From Singulisphaera sp. GP187 (GTDB taxonomy: Bacteria; Planctomycetota; Planctomycetia; Isosphaerales; Isosphaeraceae), in the NCBI RefSeq assembly GCF_900129635.1, contig NZ_FSRB01000003.1, forward strand, positions 1 through 64,000: a stretch of DNA of 64,000 nt, read 5' to 3'. The notes beneath the pieces are model-generated. The model had not been told where the DNA came from. It worked only from the letters and a program-made list of their open reading frames with translations, and did no database searches. Numbering within the stretch: the first letter of the stretch is position 1; every line of letters starts with the position of its first letter. Made by a program: the position numbers and the translations under genes. Positions 35,855 to 47,762 of this stretch are shown piece by piece.

Positions 35855-36676
35855 TCAGGGGGCAATCGTGACGACCGCGGGGCCGTGAAGCAGGCTAGCC
35901 CAGGCGACGACGGCCTCACGGGTCAGGCGGACCGCGTTCGTCAGGCGGTTTTCCGCCCGGCCGGTCTCGTCGTCGGACGGGGTTGATTCTTGAATTTCGC
36001 CGGTTGCCTGATTCAGGGCAAGGGGCTCGCTGATTGGCAAGGCTGCGTCGAGATCGAGCGAATTGTCGCTGGAGTCGGGTTCGGATTTGGCAATCGTTGA
36101 GGCGTCAAGCGCGAACTGAATCACGGTTTCCTCGATCACCCCCTCGAACGCCAGGTCGAGTTGGGGAGTCGGGTTCGACGTTACCACGTCGACAGGATGG
36201 TTCAGGGCCGACTCTTCGGCCCAACCTTCAAACGCCAGTTCCGTAATGTCCGTGGAAATTGGGTCTTCAGCAATCACCGCGGCCGGTTCCGTGGGCAGGT
36301 CGATCGCCAGGGATTTCGACGGTTCGACGGCGGCGAGTTGGTCACTGTTCTTGACGAATTGGTCCATCTCACGGGTCTGGGCCGCGAGTGAGTCTTGAGC
36401 GAACAAGGCGACGGTCTCGTTGAGAGCGGCGGTAAAATCAACGTCGGAAACGGGGGCGGGGGTAGGGGTAGCGGCTGCCGTGGGCAGTGAGGGCTGGGCG
36501 GGGTCGGCGACAAGAACATAGCTCTCGTCGTCGGACTGTGTTTGCGATTCCCATTCAGCAAGGCGGGTATTCACCCAGTGCTGCGCGGTTCGGGCCATCG
36601 TATCCAACTCGCACCGAGTCGGCATGTCGAAACTCAGCCCGGCGACAAGACTCACCAAAATCAGTCGCAGTACCAT
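35855..36676 (-). CDS. Exported acidic low-complexity protein, unknown function
   Basis: The 273-residue product has a short hydrophobic N-terminus (MVLRLILVSLVAGLSF, signal or lipid-less anchor). A long acidic, Ala/Ser/Thr/Pro-rich region follows, with two copies of an LAFEG unit (ELAFEGWAEES near residue 146 and DLAFEGVIEET near 174) and repeated ETV-FA segments. It ends with a hydrophobic segment (AVVAWASLLHGPAVVTIAP). No family is recognised. The composition suggests a disordered envelope protein. It has its own terminator. The adjacent intergenic gap upstream is 352 bp. Confidence 0.7.
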   Translation of the reverse strand: MVLRLILVSLVAGLSFDMPTRCELDTMARTAQHWVNTRLAEWESQTQSDDESYVLVADPAQPSLPTAAATPTPAPVSDVDFTAALNETVALFAQDSLAAQTREMDQFVKNSDQLAAVEPSKSLAIDLPTEPAAVIAEDPISTDITELAFEGWAEESALNHPVDVVTSNPTPQLDLAFEGVIEETVIQFALDASTIAKSEPDSSDNSLDLDAALPISEPLALNQATGEIQESTPSDDETGRAENRLTNAVRLTREAVVAWASLLHGPAVVTIAP

Positions 36677-37028
36677 CGGTCATTCTCCGCGACATCGAAG
36701 AGTCGTTTTTGGCAGATTCATCCGTTCAATGGGGTCATATGATGTCGCCCTTGGTGACCCATTGATCCTTCGCTGTTAAACATTTTCGACAGGGAAGACC
36801 TGATCCTTTAGCGACTTCAGGGGAATCAGGCAAAGAATCCTGCCTGCGGGAGGAGGGCGAGCTTCGTTCCGCGGATCTCCACTGCCGCGATCCCAGGCCG
36901 GATCTCCTGACTCGGAGGGAGCTTCGGTCACGTCGGAGCGAGCGCCGGGAGTGGTTTGGGGCCGGCCGATGAATGCCGCGTACCGCGGAGGTCGACCCCC
37001 AAAAAAAAGAGGGAAACCGATGGGCGAG
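36677..37028. other. Intergenic region, nothing recognised
   Basis: 352 bp between the exported acidic protein and the PilZ gene. It has no credible gene and contains an AAAAAAAA run near 37005. It presumably carries the promoter for the gene at 35855. Confidence 0.4.
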
Positions 37029-37496
37029 TTACTTACCGGAAATGGCCGTGGTGAGGATGTCGAGACGGCACGGTTCTTGGAATTCGAGCCGAACGACGTA
37101 GCGGCGTCGGAGCGTGTTCCAACGGGCTTCGAGAACCAGAGCGGCGAGACTGCCCTGCGCGGACGTCCCTTCCAGTCTCATCCAGACAACCTGTCCTTGG
37201 TCCGGAGCCGTCGCGATCGAGATTTGCACGCCGCCCGCGCTGATATTCACGAGCTGAGCGTCGATCAGGACGAACTCATCCCCTGCCCACCACCCCACCC
37301 AGAGGCTTTCATTGACGGCCGTATAACGAGTCGATCCTCGACGATTTTGGCGGCTGGGCTCGGGACTTGGGGAACTTGTCGTCGTCGCTACCGCATTGGT
37401 GGTGGCGAGCGAAGTGTCAGCGGGTCGCTGTGCCGCGGGCGGACACGTGGACTCTGTCGGGCTTGGCACGTCCGAACGCGAGAGCGATTTCCACAT
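37029..37496 (-). CDS. PilZ-domain protein (possible cyclic-di-GMP effector)
   Basis: The 155-residue protein has a Pro/Ser/Thr-rich N-terminal linker (residues 10-50) and a PilZ domain (53-150). It carries RRGSTRY at the RXXXR position and LVNISAGGVQIS at the D/NXSXXG position, the two binding motifs for cyclic di-GMP. The second motif begins with Asn, which is tolerated. The frame is open to 37670, but the ATG at 37496 follows a GGGAG-like sequence and the upstream extension looks non-coding. It lies downstream of the vWA gene on the same strand with a 194-bp gap. Confidence 0.8.
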   Translation of the reverse strand: MWKSLSRSDVPSPTESTCPPAAQRPADTSLATTNAVATTTSSPSPEPSRQNRRGSTRYTAVNESLWVGWWAGDEFVLIDAQLVNISAGGVQISIATAPDQGQVVWMRLEGTSAQGSLAALVLEARWNTLRRRYVVRLEFQEPCRLDILTTAISGK

Positions 37497-37690
37497 AGCC
37501 AAGAAGCTCCCATTGCAGGACGGGGACTCCCCACACGATGTCAACTCATTCCACCCAAGCGAAATCCAGTTCAATGGATTGAAGCATAGATCGAAACGGC
37601 GAACGGGTTGAATCCAACCCGTGGCATCCGGCCATATGCGCATGGTCACGACCACCGCTCGGAAATACAAGAAAAAACGTGACCGGCCGC

Positions 37691-39766
37691 TCAGAAATCG
37701 ATGAGTGCGTAAGGAACGAGCGCCATTCCATCGACGGTCCGACGGGGGTCGTCCCAGTCGGACGAGTTCCGTCGCTTGACGAGTTCGGACAAGGTGGCCG
37801 CGAGTCGATCGTTAAGTGCCGCCCTGGAGGTATCGTCGGCCTGGAGCAGGTCGGCCTGGGTGCGGTGGAGGAGACTCTCGGGCCGCGCGGGGGGAAGGCC
37901 CTGGCGACGGCGAAGGTGGTCGGCAAACGTCTGAGTCCCCCGGTCGGTCGCCAGGAAACTCGCCTCGCCGGCGGCGGCGGCCGTCCCGATCTCGGCCAGC
38001 TCGGCCAGGTCGCGTGCGGTCCCTTGAGCGGCAAGTTGCAGTTGGGTCAACTCATCAATGAGCGCGCCGAGCTCCTGGCGTGACATCAAGGTCTCAACTG
38101 ACACGAGTGCCTGCCCGTCGCGTTGCTCGGCAATCCAGCCGATCCGCACCGACGGGGCTTTTCGCCCCTGGAATCGCGGGTCGGGTCGTGCGTGTCCCGA
38201 GGGCTCGCCGCTATGGAGGTCGACAAGCACCGGCGCAACCTGGTCGAGCGTCAGACCTTGGCTATTGACGTAATCGACGAGCCGCCCCTCCGCCTCGGCC
38301 GCGGCCAGTGCGGCGAGGTCGCGTGCGTGCTTGATCCGATCGTCGATGATCGACTGGAGCATGGCCACGAGTTGGTTGGCGTCGGCCGATTGCAGAGCGA
38401 GTGGCGGGACCGTCCGGGTGAAGCCCTTCTCCTTCTCGAGGGGCAAGAACGAGCCCTCGGCCAGGGTCTGCCACTGGGCGCGATAACGCGCCAGCTCCTG
38501 ACGCGAAAGCGTTCCCGGTCGGTCGAGTGCGACGGTGGCGATCGTGATTCCCGCGTCCTTGGCTCGCTTGGCCAGAGCCTGGGCGCGCGCGAGGTCCTGG
38601 GCATGGTCGGGCGCGTCGCCGAGTAGCACGATCAGCTTCGTGGCGAGCTCGCCGGCCCGGCCCGTCGGCCAGTCGAGGTGGGAGGCGTCTGAACGGTCAT
38701 CCGCGCCGGCGGGGAGGGCCTGGGCCAGCCCATCGAACACCGCCTCGTCGATCGAGCCGTCGCCGCGCCGGGCCGCGCTCAATGTCTCCAGCGCGGCCAA
38801 GAAATTGGTCGCACTCGTGAATCGGGTGACGATCCTCGCGGTATGCCCAAAGATCGGCGAGTCATCACGGTAATCGACCAGGGCGAGTCGGATCGTCACA
38901 TCACGATGGCGATCGGCGGCATCGGCAACAAGCTGCTGAGCCAGCGTTCGGGAGGCGACGATCGTCGCCTGCATCGACGCCGTGGTATCGATCACGAAGG
39001 CGATATCGACGCGACGCAGCGAGGGGAGCAAGTCCTTCGGCGGCGTGGCGGGAGGCGGAGGCGGCGGCGCCTGGTCGCGAACCAGGCTCGCGACCTGAAA
39101 GATCGTTCGGGTCGAACCGTCCGGCTCGGGAATCGCACGCGACCCGAGGATCGGCATCCCGAGTGCGGGGATCCGCGAATCGTCGGTGCGCTCCTCCCCT
39201 TCCGTCGGACAGTGACCCGCGTGGCGCGGGCAAGGGCGATGAGCCAACACGTCGAGGAGACATGACTCATCACGGTAGATCACCAGCGCGGCACGTCCCT
39301 GACGCGAAGTCGGCCGAGCCATCAGCCGAGTGTCCCACTCCAGGACCGACGCCGCGGGAACCCAGCACGGCTCAGCCTGCCCGTTCGACCCGAGCTGGAA
39401 GGCGGTCGGTCGCTCTTTGGACGACTCTCCGTAAACGTACCGGATGGCAAAATAATCGAGCGGCGATTTGGCAAGCTTGCCGCCCTCCGGTTCGCTCTGA
39501 CAGACGAGGTCCAAGTCTTTGATCAAGACCTTGCGCCTCAGCCCCTCAGATGTTCGCAAGATCCCGTCCGTCGGGACGGCGAGCGGCGACGCGACGTTCC
39601 GGGTGCGAGGCGGGAGTTCGGCCTTTTTCTTCGAGGCTTCGAGCGCGTGCGGAGCCGTCGATCGCTGGGTTGCGCGATCCGAAGCCAACCAGGTTCCGAT
39701 CGCATACCCACCCGCAGTCAGCAGGGCGAACGCATAGAAGACCGGCATGCGATGAAGCGGAGGCAT
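37691..39766 (-). CDS. Membrane-anchored von Willebrand factor A domain protein
   Basis: The 691-residue protein has a single N-terminal membrane segment (FYAFALLTAGGYAIGTWLA, residues 9-27). A soluble region with a CWVPAASV segment near residue 135 follows, then a Pro-rich linker (QAPPPPPPATPP) and a vWA domain at about 250-420. The metal site is DTTASM (MIDAS DXTXS variant), with LALVDYRDD, and LIVLLGDAPDH for the late motif. The C-terminal 250 residues are helical and Ala/Arg-rich. vWA domains mediate metal-dependent protein interaction. It is divergent from the FGE-like gene at 39962 (195 bp) and near the GAP1-like protein. Confidence 0.82.
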   Translation of the reverse strand: MPPLHRMPVFYAFALLTAGGYAIGTWLASDRATQRSTAPHALEASKKKAELPPRTRNVASPLAVPTDGILRTSEGLRRKVLIKDLDLVCQSEPEGGKLAKSPLDYFAIRYVYGESSKERPTAFQLGSNGQAEPCWVPAASVLEWDTRLMARPTSRQGRAALVIYRDESCLLDVLAHRPCPRHAGHCPTEGEERTDDSRIPALGMPILGSRAIPEPDGSTRTIFQVASLVRDQAPPPPPPATPPKDLLPSLRRVDIAFVIDTTASMQATIVASRTLAQQLVADAADRHRDVTIRLALVDYRDDSPIFGHTARIVTRFTSATNFLAALETLSAARRGDGSIDEAVFDGLAQALPAGADDRSDASHLDWPTGRAGELATKLIVLLGDAPDHAQDLARAQALAKRAKDAGITIATVALDRPGTLSRQELARYRAQWQTLAEGSFLPLEKEKGFTRTVPPLALQSADANQLVAMLQSIIDDRIKHARDLAALAAAEAEGRLVDYVNSQGLTLDQVAPVLVDLHSGEPSGHARPDPRFQGRKAPSVRIGWIAEQRDGQALVSVETLMSRQELGALIDELTQLQLAAQGTARDLAELAEIGTAAAAGEASFLATDRGTQTFADHLRRRQGLPPARPESLLHRTQADLLQADDTSRAALNDRLAATLSELVKRRNSSDWDDPRRTVDGMALVPYALIDF

Positions 39767-39961
39767 CGGCAGCAGTTCCCGTCGGAGGATTCAATGTCGG
39801 GCCGTTCCCGCACTTTTATGGTACGCTGTGACCGACCTCGCGAACAATTCCCGGAGGATTGTCCTGGAACTGGGGGCAGTTCGCACCAAAGCCCTGGCGG
39901 ATTCGGCGGTTCCGATCCGGATTCACGCCTCCCCGCGTAGCCGACTATCTCGGAGGCTCCC

Positions 39962-41661
39962 ATGAGCCGGTGGCGCTTGCTCCTCGCACTTGGATTATGT
40001 CACGCCTTCGTGAGCGTCCCCAGGGTCGCCCACGCGGTTGAGCAGGTCCGGCTCCTGGGCTGGGACCAACCCGCGGTCTTGTTTCCTGGGGGAGGCCGCG
40101 ACTCGTTCGAGTTGACCGCGAGGACCGGGTGGCCGCGTGGCCTCACAGGCCGGTTCGCGATCCAAATCAAGTTGCCGCTCGGTCAGGTGGAAATCCAGCC
40201 GTTACAGATCGAGCCGGGGCAATCCCCGCGCCAAATCCTGGTCTACGTGCCGGCCTCGGCCGTCAGAAACGTGCAGCCCGCGGCCGTCGTCGTCCGTGTG
40301 ACCGTTCTCGATCCGGCGACGAATACCGTGGTCAGCAATCCGCTCGAAGCGAGAATTGGCGACTTCCCCCACCCTCGCCCGGACGATTCGGAAGTGGCCG
40401 CGGGACCGTTCGGATGGGGAACCCCCCTGGCGGGTTCGCCCGGAGCGGCTCGACTCCTGCCACGTCCCGGCCCCTTTGACTTGCAGTTCGTCCGCGTGCC
40501 CGGCTCCGATAGCCAGCCTGGCTTCTTCATCGCCACCACCGAGCTGAGCAATGGCCAGGCCGATCACCTGCTCCCCGATTACGACCCCCGTGAGGACCGT
40601 TCCGACGAATTCGTGCTCGAATCCCCCGCGCAACCGGCGATCGGGCTCACGCCGCGAAAGGCCCAGGCCCTGCTTGCCCGGTTGGGGAAGATCGATCCCT
40701 CCGGAGTGGCTTACCGCCTGCCGACGGTCCCGAATGGAACCAGGCGGCTCTGGCCGGGCGCTCGACTCGATTCTGGTGGGGAGACGAACCGGAGCACGTT
40801 GAAGGCGTGAATTTCCTGGGAGCGGAACCGAGCCTCGCCGGAGATACCACGGCGCCGACGCGGCCCGGCACGCGTGAGCCACGGTTCCAGGCGAATCCTT
40901 GGCACTTGTTTCACACGTTCGGGAACGTCGCCGAATGGGCGACCACCACGCCGGCAGGCTTTGCTCGGCTGGGCGGACACTTCCGCACCGAACCGGCCGA
41001 GGCCGATGCCAAGGTCGAAGTGACGACGCCCGACTCGACCGGCCCGGATCCTTATGTCGGCGTGCGTCCCGTGTTCGAGCTCGATGCAAGGGCCGGGTCG
41101 GAGCTCGCACGCAAGGCACTCGCGGGAGATCCAAGGCTGGCAAAGCTCCAACCGCAGTTCGACCCCGATCGCGCGACGGTGACGCTCCTCGGGACGCTTA
41201 CGGAATCGAGTTGGCGAGCCGAAGCCGACCGGAGGCTGGCGTCACTCTGGTTCGTCGCGGCGGTCGAGAACCGAGTCGAGACCCCAACCTTTGCCAAGGG
41301 ACAACTCGCTCGGCTCGGGGGACTCGCTGGACCGGTCCGAAGGATTACCCCGTTGGGCCGCTGGTTCTACGAGGTCCCGCTCGAAGTTCGCTGGTCCGAC
41401 CCGCTGCCCGTGACGGGATCGGAGTGGTGGGTCAACGTTTACCTGCCGGGTGGGGGCCACCTGTCGCACCGCCTGGCGTCGACCGAGCCCGATCGATCGC
41501 GGCGGTTGACGGTGCTGATCGACCGGTCGCGGATGGCGGCCGCGGGGCTTGCGGCGGATGCTCCGGTCTCCGTCGCGCTCAGCCTGGCAGGGGACGCGGC
41601 AAACCCGGCCGATCCTCGCGTCGTCAGCAACGTCGTCCCGGTCCGCTGGCAACTGAAATGA
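39962..41661 (+). pseudogene. Exported formylglycine-generating-enzyme-like protein, broken by one frameshift
   Basis: Two frames (39962-40810 and 40732-41661) join into one protein of about 565 residues. A signal peptide (residues 1-26, MSRWRLLLALGLCHAFVSVP) is followed by an Ig-like region and an FGE-sulfatase/SUMF1-like domain: GFFIATTELSNGQ, AYRLPT, then EWNQAALAG, FWWGDEPEH, HTFGNVAEWA, GVRPVFEL. A C-terminal beta domain ends it. The break lies within GGTCCCGAATGG (about 40726-40737): after LPTV the frame must gain one base to reach EWNQAALAG. The segment WWGDEPEHVEG is encoded in neither annotated frame alone. Either a real one-base deletion or a sequencing error. Catalytic cysteines of true FGE are not evident, so this is probably a structural or lectin-like relative. 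Confidence 0.8.
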
Positions 41662-41810
41662 GCCGGCCGCAGGTCGAGCCACCGTCCCTCGCCGACACAA
41701 GTTTCCGCGCGATTGGGCCGACGACGAGCCAAGTCGCCTGAAGCCAATGAGTCATCCAACCCTATTGATTCGTCTCGCATCGTGATCCAAGAGCCTGCTT
41801 AGGACCATCC

Positions 41811-42650
41811 ATGGATTCGCTTCCCACAGTCGTGACGGTTGTACCCAAGCCCAGACTTCCGAAGGTGCTCGGTTCTTTGAACGTCGCCTTCGGTTTCTTT
41901 CTGTTCCTGATCGGGCTCGGGCCGCTGGATTTGATTGGGCCGTCGTTCACCCAAAACCAGCCGTTCAAGCTCGAACCCGGTGATGCGCAAAGTTTTTACG
42001 ACCAGTTCCGTCAGCGGCAGATCTTCGAGCTTCAAGCGCGCGAGGAGTCGACCACCGACGCATCGAAAAAGGCGGCGTTACGGACCGAACGGCTCGAGTT
42101 GGCCGCGAACCATCCGAAAACCATCGATCAACATCTCGATCTCAAGTCAATCAATCATGTCCTACTCCTGCTCAACTGGTACTACTGGGCCGATTTCGCC
42201 ACCGGTCCTGTGCTCAACCTGCTGATGCTCGCCTCAGGGATCGGCCTGACCCAGCTTCGGGCCTGGGCGCGGAAGATGGCCATCTGGGTGGCCGTCGTGA
42301 AGATCGGCCGGATCTTCGCGCTGACCTTGTTCTTCACCATCGTGATCGTGCCGCATGCGCGTCGAGCGATGGACGCGGTGGCCCACACCGACTTGGGCAC
42401 CTTGCTCATTGCGAAAGCGAATTCCGCACTGATCCAGGCGAGCACCGGCCCTCCTCCCGTCCATTACACCGCGGATAATATCGCCGTGAACATGGCCGCG
42501 ATGGCCTATATCTTCGCCGTGTTCGGAATGATGTTCTGCCTGATCTACCCGGCGATCTCACTGGTCATCCTGACCCGCCCGAGTGTCAAGGCCGCTTGCT
42601 GTCTCGACGAACTGTCCGGTTCCGAGGAGCGCGAAGAGGAACTGTCGTAA
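41811..42650 (+). CDS. Membrane protein of unknown function, paralogue 1
   Basis: The 279-residue protein has four predicted membrane helices (residues 18-45, 120-145, 150-180, 225-255) and a charged, helical extracytoplasmic or cytoplasmic loop at 50-110. It starts with a KPRLPKVLGSLNVAFG segment that recurs in the gene at 43096 (NPRIPKVLGILNIVFA), and both end with a helix followed by RPSVKAAC or RPSARAAC. The two are therefore tandem paralogues. No family function is known to me. Downstream lies an ABC-2 type permease gene, suggesting an envelope role (inference). Confidence 0.75.
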   Translation: MDSLPTVVTVVPKPRLPKVLGSLNVAFGFFLFLIGLGPLDLIGPSFTQNQPFKLEPGDAQSFYDQFRQRQIFELQAREESTTDASKKAALRTERLELAANHPKTIDQHLDLKSINHVLLLLNWYYWADFATGPVLNLLMLASGIGLTQLRAWARKMAIWVAVVKIGRIFALTLFFTIVIVPHARRAMDAVAHTDLGTLLIAKANSALIQASTGPPPVHYTADNIAVNMAAMAYIFAVFGMMFCLIYPAISLVILTRPSVKAACCLDELSGSEEREEELS

Positions 42651-43095
42651 GACCCGAACCGTGGGGAACCGAGGGGGCATCCGTCAGTCGCCAGATCCAG
42701 AATCCGACGGTTGCCCCATCGGAACCGCCATGCACCAACACATCGAACAATCACCAGAAGTTTTCCCCAGGCGCTCGCCTGCGCCCCTTTCGGGGTAGAA
42801 AAAGAATTCACGCCTCCGGACGAGGCCTGATTGCCGCTGAATCCGAACGACTCATCGGACAGATAGGTGGCTCCAACTCCAAACCGAGCGTGCCCTCCCC
42901 CCGAAAAAAACCGCGACCGGGAACGCGAGTTCCACGTATCGGAGAACCTCCGACGAGTGTAAAGTAAACACCTCTCGGAGCGGCGGGAGTTCTCGCCTGT
43001 GTCGGTTCTGACGCAATAAAGTCCCGCGCCTGACGATTGACTTGGGTGACGTGCGCGTTTCGTCGCGATCATTCCCCGTGGAGCAAAAGCGAGTC
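42651..43095. other. Intergenic region between the paralogues, nothing recognised
   Basis: 445 bp without a credible gene or RNA. A GGCGCTCGCCTGCGCCCC inverted stretch near 42771 may act as a weak terminator for the upstream gene. Confidence 0.4.
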
Positions 43096-43890
43096 ATGGA
43101 ACCGGTGTCGCCCGCCCCTTACGTGCAGCCCAACCCACGGATTCCCAAGGTTCTCGGCATCCTGAATATCGTCTTCGCCTCGGCCCTGATGATTTGCGGG
43201 CTCTGCTCGATCGGCTATTACTCGTCGATCCCCTTCTTCTCCAAGACGATGATGAAGCTCCAGAAGGACCTTCAGACCAAGCAGGATGCCGACCGGAAAG
43301 CGGTCCTCGACGGATTCGAGCAGGAGGAAAAGGACGCGACGACCGACGAGGAGAAGGCCGTGGTCGACGCGAAGCGGAAGCAGTACGAGGCCCAGCCGCA
43401 ACCGCCGCGACCGCCTCAAATGGATTTGGAGGTGATGGGTCTTGAGGGCAGCGCCATTCGGAATTATGTCTGGGCCGAATTCCTGAGCGGCCTCGCGCTG
43501 AATCTTCTGCTTTTGACTGCGGGGATCGGCTTGGTGATGCGAAGGCCGTGGGGAATCAAACTCGGCCTGGGCGTCGCCCTGCTCAAGATCGTCCGGCTCG
43601 TCATGGTCTACGGCTACGCCACGCTCGCGATCGTGCCGAAGTTGGCGGTCGGGATGACCAAATTTCAGTTGCAGGCCATGGCCCAACAGCCTGGGGGCCA
43701 GAAGTTGCCGCCAGGGTTCGGCGACACACTCACCAAGGGAATGCTCGTCTGGTTCACTTCGTGCGCGGTGGCGATGATCGTCGTGGGGTCGATCTACCCA
43801 CTCGTCTCGCTCTGGTTGCTGAGCCGTCCGAGTGCTCGCGCGGCCTGTGCGAATTCGACCAAGACGCAGGAGTCCGCAGACACGTGGTGA
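43096..43890 (+). CDS. Membrane protein of unknown function, paralogue 2
   Basis: The 264-residue relative of the protein at 41811 has the same layout: an N-terminal PKVLGILNIVFASALMICG helix, a long charged coiled loop (residues 55-115; QEEKDATTDEEKAVVDAKRKQ), three further helices, and a final LVSLWLLSRPSARAAC. The ATG at 43096 was chosen because it places MEPVSP just before the shared PNPRIPKVLG motif. An upstream GTG at 43042 is possible. Its stop codon overlaps a potential GTG start of the ABC-2 permease gene (GTGA at 43887-43890), so the two are likely translationally coupled. Confidence 0.78.
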   Translation: MEPVSPAPYVQPNPRIPKVLGILNIVFASALMICGLCSIGYYSSIPFFSKTMMKLQKDLQTKQDADRKAVLDGFEQEEKDATTDEEKAVVDAKRKQYEAQPQPPRPPQMDLEVMGLEGSAIRNYVWAEFLSGLALNLLLLTAGIGLVMRRPWGIKLGLGVALLKIVRLVMVYGYATLAIVPKLAVGMTKFQLQAMAQQPGGQKLPPGFGDTLTKGMLVWFTSCAVAMIVVGSIYPLVSLWLLSRPSARAACANSTKTQESADTW

Positions 43891-43895
43891 CACTC

Positions 43896-45641
43896 ATGTC
43901 GGCACTGTTCGGTCCGCTCGTCGGGGCAGAGTGCCGCAGGGCCCTGGTGCGCGGTTGGTTGATCCTCGTGCGAACGCTGGCCGCGCTCGCCATTCTGTCG
44001 GTCACGATGATCGCCCTCTGGTATGGTTGGATCTGCGTTTATGCCAACCCTGACTACCGCCCCTACCTCGAGTTCCGCTTCGGCCTGATGATCGTGGAAG
44101 GGATCCTCGTAACGATCGCCCTGGTGATTGCGCCGGCGGTGTTGGCGGGCACACTTGCCGGGGAGAAAGAGCGCGGGGCGCTTGGCCTGTTGCTGACCAC
44201 CAGGTTGAGTTCTCGAGAAGTCGTGCTCGGGCGATTCGCGGGAAAGATGACGCAAGTTCTCATGATCTTGCTTGTCGGGGTGCCGTCGATCGTGCTGTTC
44301 GCCGCGCTGACCGGTTCGAACGCCCGGGTGATGGGCGTGTTGCTGCTCCTCCCCGTCGCCATTGGCTTTGGCGGGGGCGGGTTGTCGATGGCGATCTCGG
44401 CCGTTTCCCGCCGGGGACGCGATGCGCTTCTGTCGGTCTACCTGATTGATCTCGTGTTCCTGCTCGTACCACTATTCAACGCATTCCGGCTTTCCCTCGG
44501 GCCGTTCGAGTGGCTCACCGCCATGAACCCGTACAGTCCCCTGGCGAGCCTCCTCTGGGAGGAACGGTTCGAGCCGACCTGGATCTCAATCGGACTCTGG
44601 ACGGCACTCGGGCTCGGCGGACTCGGCGTGGCGACCTGGCGCGTCGCTCCCGCCTGCCTGGGTCATCTCGACGGCGCCCAGGTTGGCCGGGCCGGCAAGC
44701 GCCGTGGGCGGATTCCTCCCCTACTCGATCGACCGATGCTCTGGAAAGAGCTCTATATCGAACGCGCGGGGACGCTCGGCGGGTTGGGGTGGTGGGTCGG
44801 CGCCTGCCTGACGTTGCTCCTGGGAGTGGGCAGCATCGCGATGGCCGGAGTCATGCTCTGGTCCAACACGCAAGGGCAAGCCGGCCCCAACTGGTATGCC
44901 TGGGCCCAATCCAATTTGAAAATCGGCGCGGGGGGGTCGGGGATGGTCGTCGCTTGGTTGATCCAGTGGGCGATCGGCTTACGCGCGGCGGTCACGATCG
45001 CCTCGGAGCGAGAAGGAGGGACCTGGGATGCGATTTTGACGAGCCCGCTGGAAGCCAAGGAGATCATCCGGGCGAAGCTCTGGGGCTCCTTGTTTGCACT
45101 CCGCTGGGTCTTCGGCGCGGCGGTTCTGGCCTGGAGCCTCGCCTTCGCCGTCGGGGCGATGTCGGCGCAAGACTATGCCAACCTGGTCGTCGGAACCCTG
45201 GTCATCGGCGCGTTCATGGCCGCGGTCGGAATTCGCGCCTCGCTCGCCTCGACTACCGCCACCCGGGCCATGGCGGTCACCATCGGGGTCTGGCTCGGCG
45301 CCCTGGTCGCCTTCTCGATCATCGCCGCGATTCTGACCGCGATCGCCTGGTTGCTGCTAGTTCTCACACTCACCGTAATGTCCGACGGCGTCTCCTCACT
45401 CTCCGTCAACATGCGTCAATATGTGACGATGATGGCCGTGGTGCGACTCACGATTGGCTTTGCACCCTACGTCGTTACCACACTCTTCCTGGTGAGCTAC
45501 ACCCGGTTGCGGTTCGATCACCTCGCCGGCCGAAGCACGGAAGGCCGGTTCGCCCTCGCGGCCGAACGGCTGCTGCACGAGCCAACGCCGGTTTCGACGC
45601 CGACCGACCGAAGTCCGATCGTGTCCCAAAACGCCGAGTGA
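43896..45641 (+). CDS. ABC-2 type transporter permease
   Basis: The 581-residue polytopic protein has two halves. Residues 1-255 carry six helices, including the family segment LAGTLAGEKERGALGLLLTTRLSSREVVLGRF. Residues 280-560 carry another six with a matching IASEREGGTWDAILTSPLEAKEIIRAKLWGSL. These EXE-type coupling segments after a membrane helix are characteristic of ABC-2 export permeases. No ATP-binding subunit is encoded in the window, so the partner lies elsewhere or the protein acts with an unlinked ATPase. ATG at 43896; an in-frame GTG at 43887 overlaps the upstream stop. The substrate cannot be deduced. Confidence 0.82.
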   Translation: MSALFGPLVGAECRRALVRGWLILVRTLAALAILSVTMIALWYGWICVYANPDYRPYLEFRFGLMIVEGILVTIALVIAPAVLAGTLAGEKERGALGLLLTTRLSSREVVLGRFAGKMTQVLMILLVGVPSIVLFAALTGSNARVMGVLLLLPVAIGFGGGGLSMAISAVSRRGRDALLSVYLIDLVFLLVPLFNAFRLSLGPFEWLTAMNPYSPLASLLWEERFEPTWISIGLWTALGLGGLGVATWRVAPACLGHLDGAQVGRAGKRRGRIPPLLDRPMLWKELYIERAGTLGGLGWWVGACLTLLLGVGSIAMAGVMLWSNTQGQAGPNWYAWAQSNLKIGAGGSGMVVAWLIQWAIGLRAAVTIASEREGGTWDAILTSPLEAKEIIRAKLWGSLFALRWVFGAAVLAWSLAFAVGAMSAQDYANLVVGTLVIGAFMAAVGIRASLASTTATRAMAVTIGVWLGALVAFSIIAAILTAIAWLLLVLTLTVMSDGVSSLSVNMRQYVTMMAVVRLTIGFAPYVVTTLFLVSYTRLRFDHLAGRSTEGRFALAAERLLHEPTPVSTPTDRSPIVSQNAE

Positions 45642-45740
45642 TCCGGGTCGTTGCGCCACCAACCGGCGTAGAGAGTCGCAACAGAGGAAACGACGGTCCC
45701 AGGGGACTCACAAGAATCGGCTTGAGTCCCGGATCCGCGA

Positions 45741-47660
<1,920 letters not shown>

Positions 47661-47762
47661 TCGAAAGAAGGTCGAGAGACACGCTAAGGAGTCCCTCGAA
47701 TCGATACAACCGAGACGGTCAGCAGGCGGGTCCTCAAAGTTTAGGATTCTGGCAGGGCGTCG

